Shown here: positions 37,801 to 43,800 of the stretch, one piece after another
How positions within the stretch are numbered: the first letter of the stretch is position 1
Layout of the letters: every line of letters starts with the position of its first letter
Assembly: GCA_009924135.1 (NCBI GenBank)
Contig: RFSE01000012.1
Coordinates: 1-64,000 of the forward strand
Direction of reading: 5' to 3'
DNA length: 64,000 nt
Source: Pseudomonadota bacterium
GTDB taxonomy: Bacteria > Verrucomicrobiota > Verrucomicrobiia > Limisphaerales > SXTU01
Made by a program: the position numbers and the translations under genes
Notes under the pieces: generated by a model
Databases searched by the model: none
What the model was told of the DNA's origin: nothing
What the model saw: only the letters and a program-made list of their open reading frames with translations

Positions 37801-40800
37801 AGATTGGGTTCCTCAGCACGAACTTCAATGTGCTGGAAAGCGCTGGCATAGCCACCATCACAGTCATCCGCGCCGGCGGCAGCGCCGGTTCGGTGCAGGC
37901 CACCTTCGCGACGATTGCGGGCGGGTCCGCCACGACTGGTACGGATTACGCCATCACCAATGGCACGTTCACCTGGCCCAACGGGGACAACTCCGTCCGG
38001 ACATTCACGGTTTCCGTGAACGACAATTTTGTGACCAACGGAAACAAGACGGTGAACTTGGCGATCTCCTCCATCGTAGGTCCGTCCGCTGCCGGCATCA
38101 CCAACGCGATGCTGACCATCGTGGATGATGACAGCCTGGTCGGCTTCAGCACGAACGCATATTCGATCAACGAGACCAACGGGCCGGCCATCATCACCCT
38201 CGTGCGTTCCGGCGCGACGAACCAGTCGGTGACGGTGAACTTCACCACGATCGATGGCACCGCCCTCAACCTCCGGGATTACACCAATGCCACCACGGCC
38301 GTCACCTTTACCAACGGACAGACCGTTGCGACGGTGCCGGTAAACATCATTGACACCACGGTGGTGGATGGGTTCCGGACGGTGCAGCTCAACTTGACGG
38401 CGAATGTCGCGTTGAATAACGCGGTGGTGTTGAACAACGCCCTGCTGGCGACCAATGCCATCCTGACCATCGTGGACAATGAGATCGAGCTTGCCTTTAC
38501 TGCGGCCAATTACTCAGTGGGTGAAAACGCCAGCACGGTAACCATCCCGGTCGTCCGCACCGGGGTTACCAACGTGGCGGTTACGGTGGACTTCAGCACG
38601 GGGCTGGGCACCGCGATCGACGGGCTGGACTACTTGTCTACGAATGGGACGCTTTCCTTTGCGGCCGGCGTCCTGACCCAGAGCTTCGCCATCACCATTT
38701 TTGACAACTCGGTGAGCAATGTGAGCCGTACGATTCCGGTGGTGCTGACCAACGCCACCGGGCCGTTCGGGGTCCAGCTCGGGGCTTTAAGCAATGCCAC
38801 CCTGGCCATTACGAACAACGACCCGGCGTCAGTATCGGGCACGGTGGATACGAGCTTTGCCGCCTCGATTAATGGCACGGTGTACGCCCTCGACATCAAT
38901 ACCAACACGGCCTTCCCGGCGCTGATTGGCAAGCTGGTCGTCGCCGGTGATTTCACCCAGGTCAACGGGCTGATCCGTACGCGCATCGCCCGGTTGAACC
39001 GCGACGGTTCGACCGACACGTCCTTTGCACCGGGTTCGGGCGCGAACGACTCGGTGCGGGCTTTGGCCGTCCAAAATGATGGCAAGGTGATCATCGGCGG
39101 CTTTTTCACCACGGTGGCCAGCAGTCCGATCAGCTACATCGCCCGTCTGAACAGCGACGGCACCCTGGATAACACCTTCAATACGGGTACGGGTCCCAAT
39201 GGCCAGGTCAATGCCCTCGTGCTGCAGCCGGATGGCAAGGTGCTCATCGGCGGTCAGTTCACGGCGGTGAACGGGGTGAACCGGGGCTTTATTGCGCGTC
39301 TGAATGCGGACGGTTCGCTGGATCTGACCTTCGACCCGGCTAATGGTGCCAGCGCCCCCATTCGTGCGCTCGCGCTGCTGGGCAACGGTTCCGTTGTGGC
39401 GGGTGGTGATTTCCAGTTCTTCAATGGGGTCGCCAGCCGCGGTCTGGTGCACCTCAGCCCCACGGGCGGGGTGGACAACTTCTTCGCGGCCAACCTGAAC
39501 CCCGTTTCCGGCATCAACGGTTCAGTGCTGGCTGTCAGCGTGCAGCAGGGGACCAACCTCGTCGTGGGCGGCACGTTTACCGACGTGAATGGCACCGCCC
39601 GGCTGAACGTGGCGCGCTTTGGTACGAACGGCGCACTGGACACGACGTTTACCGCGTCCGCCGATGCCACGGTCAATACCGTCACGACCCAGCGGGATGG
39701 CAAGCTGCTCCTGGGCGGCGGCTTCAGCACGGTGAATGGCGTTTCGCGCAGCCGGGCGGCCCGGTTGGCCGCCGATGGCACCATGGATACGGCCATCAAC
39801 TTCGGCCCCGGGGCGGACAACGACATTACCGTCTCACTGGTGCAGTTCTACGATGACCAGATTGTCTTCGGCGGGGCTTTCACCAGTTTTGGCGGCGTGG
39901 CGGCGAACCGGCTGGTACGCCTGAACGGCCTGGACAACACCGGCGCCGGGGTGCTGGAGTTCAGTCAGACCAACTACGTCTATGACGAGGCCACGCTGGC
40001 GGTCATCACGGTGACCCGCAGTGGCGGGCTGACCAATACGGTCACGGCCAATGCCTTCACCACGGATGGTACGGCAACCCTGGCCGGCAGCCGGTACCTG
40101 ACCAACTTCACCACGCTGACCTTCGCGCCCGGCGTGAATCAGTTGACGTTCAATGTCACGAACATCAATGACAGCATTGTGCAGGGCAACCAGACGGTGA
40201 ATCTCTATCTGACCAATGTCGCCGGCGGGGCGGTTTTCGGACCGCGCTCGAATGCCATCCTGACCATCGCCGACAACGACTCGCGTCTGGCCTTCAGCCT
40301 GCCGGTTTACAACGTCTCGGAAGCCGGCACCAATGCGCTCATCACCGTGGTACGCAGCGGCGGTACGGACGGCACGGTGACGGTGGATTTTGCAACCCTG
40401 TCCGGTGGCACAGCGGGGCCGGGCCGGTATGTGGGCACCAATGGCACGCTTACGTTCTCCAACGGCGTGACCACGGCCTCGTTTAATGTGGGCGTAGTCA
40501 ACGACGCGATCGTGAACGGTAATCAGACGGTCTTGGTGGGCCTGTCCAACCCGAACGGAACCGCGCCTTCCACGGCGGTCCTCGGCGCGCTGAGCACCGC
40601 GTCCCTGACGATCATTGATGATGACTTCTCCGGCGGCACGCTGTCCTTGAGCACGAATGCTTACAGCGTGGCCAAAAACGGAACGAACTTGGTCATCACG
40701 GTCACCCGCTCGTCCGGTTCGCTCGGATTGGTGTCCGTCAATTACGCGACGGCGGCCGGCACGGCCAAGCCCGGGGTGCACTACACGACGGTCAGCGGGA

Positions 40801-43800
40801 CGCTGAGCTGGCCGGATGGTGACAACACCGCCCGCACGGTCACGGTGCCCATCATCAACGATGGTCTGGTGGACGGCAACCTGGCCTTCAACTTTGCGTT
40901 GAGCAGTGTAGGCGGCGGCGCCGGCCTGGGCGTGAGCAATGCCGTGGTGACGGTGGTTGAAGTCAATGGCGTGGTGCAGTTCTCGAGCTCGAGCTACGTG
41001 GTGTCGGAGGGCGTCACCAATGCCGTGATCAGCGTGACGCGCTCCGGGGCGATTACCAACCAGCTGACCGTGGACTATGCCACCGTGGCGGGCGGTACCG
41101 CGACCCCGATTTTGCATTACACGCCGGTGAGCGGCACGCTGACCTTCACGAACGGCGTCACGAACCAGACCTTCCTCGTCCCGATCGTGGACGACCAGCT
41201 TGCGCAGGCTGACCGGACGGTCAACCTCAGCCTCACCAATCTGATCGGCCTGGGCTTCCTCGGCACCTTCACCACCGCCACGATCACCATCGTGGACAAC
41301 GATGTGGGACTGCAGTTTGCCACCAATAACTTCAGCGTGCTGGAGACGGGACCGAATGCGACGATCACGGTGACCCGCATGGGTGCCACCAACAATACCG
41401 TCACGGTGAATTTCGCCACCAGCGACGGTTCGGCGGTGGCGGGTCGTGACTATCTGTCGCAGATCGGCACGTTGACCTTCGGTCCCGGAGTCACCTCGCG
41501 GGCCTTCAGCATCACCGTGCTGAACAACAACGTAGTTGAACCTGACAAGACCGTGAATCTGGCTCTGAGCCTGCCCACCGGCGGGGCCTTCATCCAGTCA
41601 CCGGCCTCCGCCACGCTGTCCATTGTCAATGATGATACGGCGGTCCAGTTTACGGCGGCTACTTACACGTTTGCGGAGAATTCGACCAACGCGCTCATCA
41701 CCGTGCAACGCATCGGTGTGACGAACACCGCCTTCTCCGTGGACTTCGTCACGGCGGACGGGACGGCCGTGGCCGGGGTGAAATACCTGGCGACGAACGG
41801 CACCCTGAACTTCCCGGCGGGGGTGTCGAGCAACTCCTTCCTGGTCCCGTTGATTGATGACAATCTTCCGCTGGGCGACAAGACGGTCAACCTGTCGCTG
41901 GGCAACGTGGTCGGCGGCGCGGTGCTGGGACCACAGGGGACGGCCGTGCTGAACGTGCTGGACAACGAGGTGACGGTGCAATTTGGCGCGGCGACCTTCA
42001 GCATCCTCGAAGACCAGACCAACGCCCTGATCAATGTGACCCGGATTGGTTCCGGCGGCGGAGTGGTGACCGTGGACTATGCGGCCACCGCCGGCTCTGC
42101 GGTTGCCGGCACCGACTTCATCGCCGCCAGCGGCACGCTCACCTTCAATGCGGGGGTGACGAATCTGGCCTTCGCCATCTCGGTCATCGACAACATCGCC
42201 TTGGAGAGCAACCGGACGGTGAACCTGACGCTGTCGAACCCCACGGGTTCAGCGACCTTGGGGACGCCCAACATCGCGGTGCTGCGGATCGTGGACAACG
42301 ACCGGCTGGGCAGCCAGGACTCGCTCTTCTTTACGGCCACGGGGGCGGATGGAGACGTGAACGCGGTGGCGGTTTACACCAACGCGACCTCGACCAACTT
42401 TGGCAAGGTCATCATTGCCGGTGATTTCCGCACCGTGAACGGCGTCAATGCCTTGCGCGTGGCGCGGCTCAACCCCGATGGCACGGTTGACCCGGCCTTC
42501 AACGTGGGAGCCGGCCCGAACAATGTGGTGTATGCCGTGGCGATCGACAGTGCTGACCGCATCCTGATCGGTGGTGGGTTTACCGCAGTGTCCGGACTGC
42601 CCCAGAACAACTTCACCCGACTGAATCCCGATGGTACTCTGGACTTGACGTACAACCCCGTGGGGCTGGGCGCGGACGCCGCCGTCCTGGCGCTGAAACT
42701 CCAGCCGGACGGCAAGGCGGTAATCGGTGGTGCGTTCCTCAATGTCAACGGCTCGCCTCGTTCCCGCATCGCCCGGTTGAACGTGGACGGCTCCTTGGAC
42801 GCTGGCTACAACCCCGGTGGGGCTGACAACCTGGTCTACGCCCTCGCCGTGGATGCGAATACCAACGTCCTGGCGGCTGGTTTGTTCACCACCTTCTCCG
42901 GTTCCGCCCGCAGCCAGCTGGCCCGCGTGACCCCTGCCGGTGTGCTGGATACCGTGTTTGTGCCGGGCTTGAATGCCGGGGCGCAGGTGTACGCGCTCGC
43001 CGTCCAGCCGGATGGTAAGATCCTCGTGGGCGGCAGCTTTACCATCAGTGTGTTTGGCCGCACGAATCTCGTGCGCCTCAGCGGGTTCGATGGCTCGCTC
43101 GATCCGCTCTTCAGTGCCACGGCCCTGCCGAGCAGCGCGGTACGGGCGCTGGCCTTGGAAGTGAGCGGGAAAATCCTGCTGGGGGGTGACTTCACCCAGG
43201 TCAATGGCACCAGCCGCGGCGGGGTGGCCCGGCTCAACGTGAACGGTACGCTGGATGTGGCCTACGATCCAGGCATCGGAATCAAAGGCTCGGCCTTTGC
43301 CATTGCCCCGCAGCCTGATGGCAAGGCCGTTGTGGGCGGACGCTTCACGACGGCGGACGGCATCGCCCGCGGCAATGTGGATCGCATCAATGGTGATCAT
43401 GGCATTGTGCAGTTCGCCGCCGCGACAGCCAGCGTGCTGGAACGCGGAACCAACGTGGTTTTGTCCGTGGTACGCTCGGGCGGCGCGAGCGGCGCCCTCA
43501 CCGTGGATTATGGCACCACGAACGGAACGGCGCTGGCTGGCGTCCGGTATGGTGCGACCAATGGCACGTTGAACTTCGCGCCGGGTGTCACCAACCTGAA
43601 CATCGTCGTGGGCATCATCAACGACCAGCAGGTGCAGGGCAACGGGACCTTCACCGTGGGACTGCAGAACGTCGTCTCGGGTTCACTCGGTGTGCAAACC
43701 AACTCGACCGTGACGATTCTGGATGATGACAGCACCTTGCAGTTCACTGTGTCCGCGACGAACGTCTTCGAGAATGCCACCAACCTGGTGCTGACCGTGG

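Larger units (their letters stand above)
19370..39941 (+). repeat. Five tandem super-repeats (5 Calx-beta + propeller block each) within giant gene 1
   Basis: Units at 19370-24500, 24501-29363, 29364-34220, 34221-37100 and 37101-39941. Each has five Calx-beta domains in the same subtype order: a (G)GTLAF-type, an NFS..Y..(V)NRLGGSANAYSV-type, a PGQIGFLS-type, an SLVGFS-type, and a divergent fifth. A delta-60 block follows. Lengths are 5131, 4863, 4857, 2880 and 2841 bp. Removing the inserted propeller from unit 1 leaves about 2842 bp, the same basal size as units 4 and 5. Units 2 and 3 share the same extra domains and nearly the same length, so they look like a direct duplication. Confidence 0.82.
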
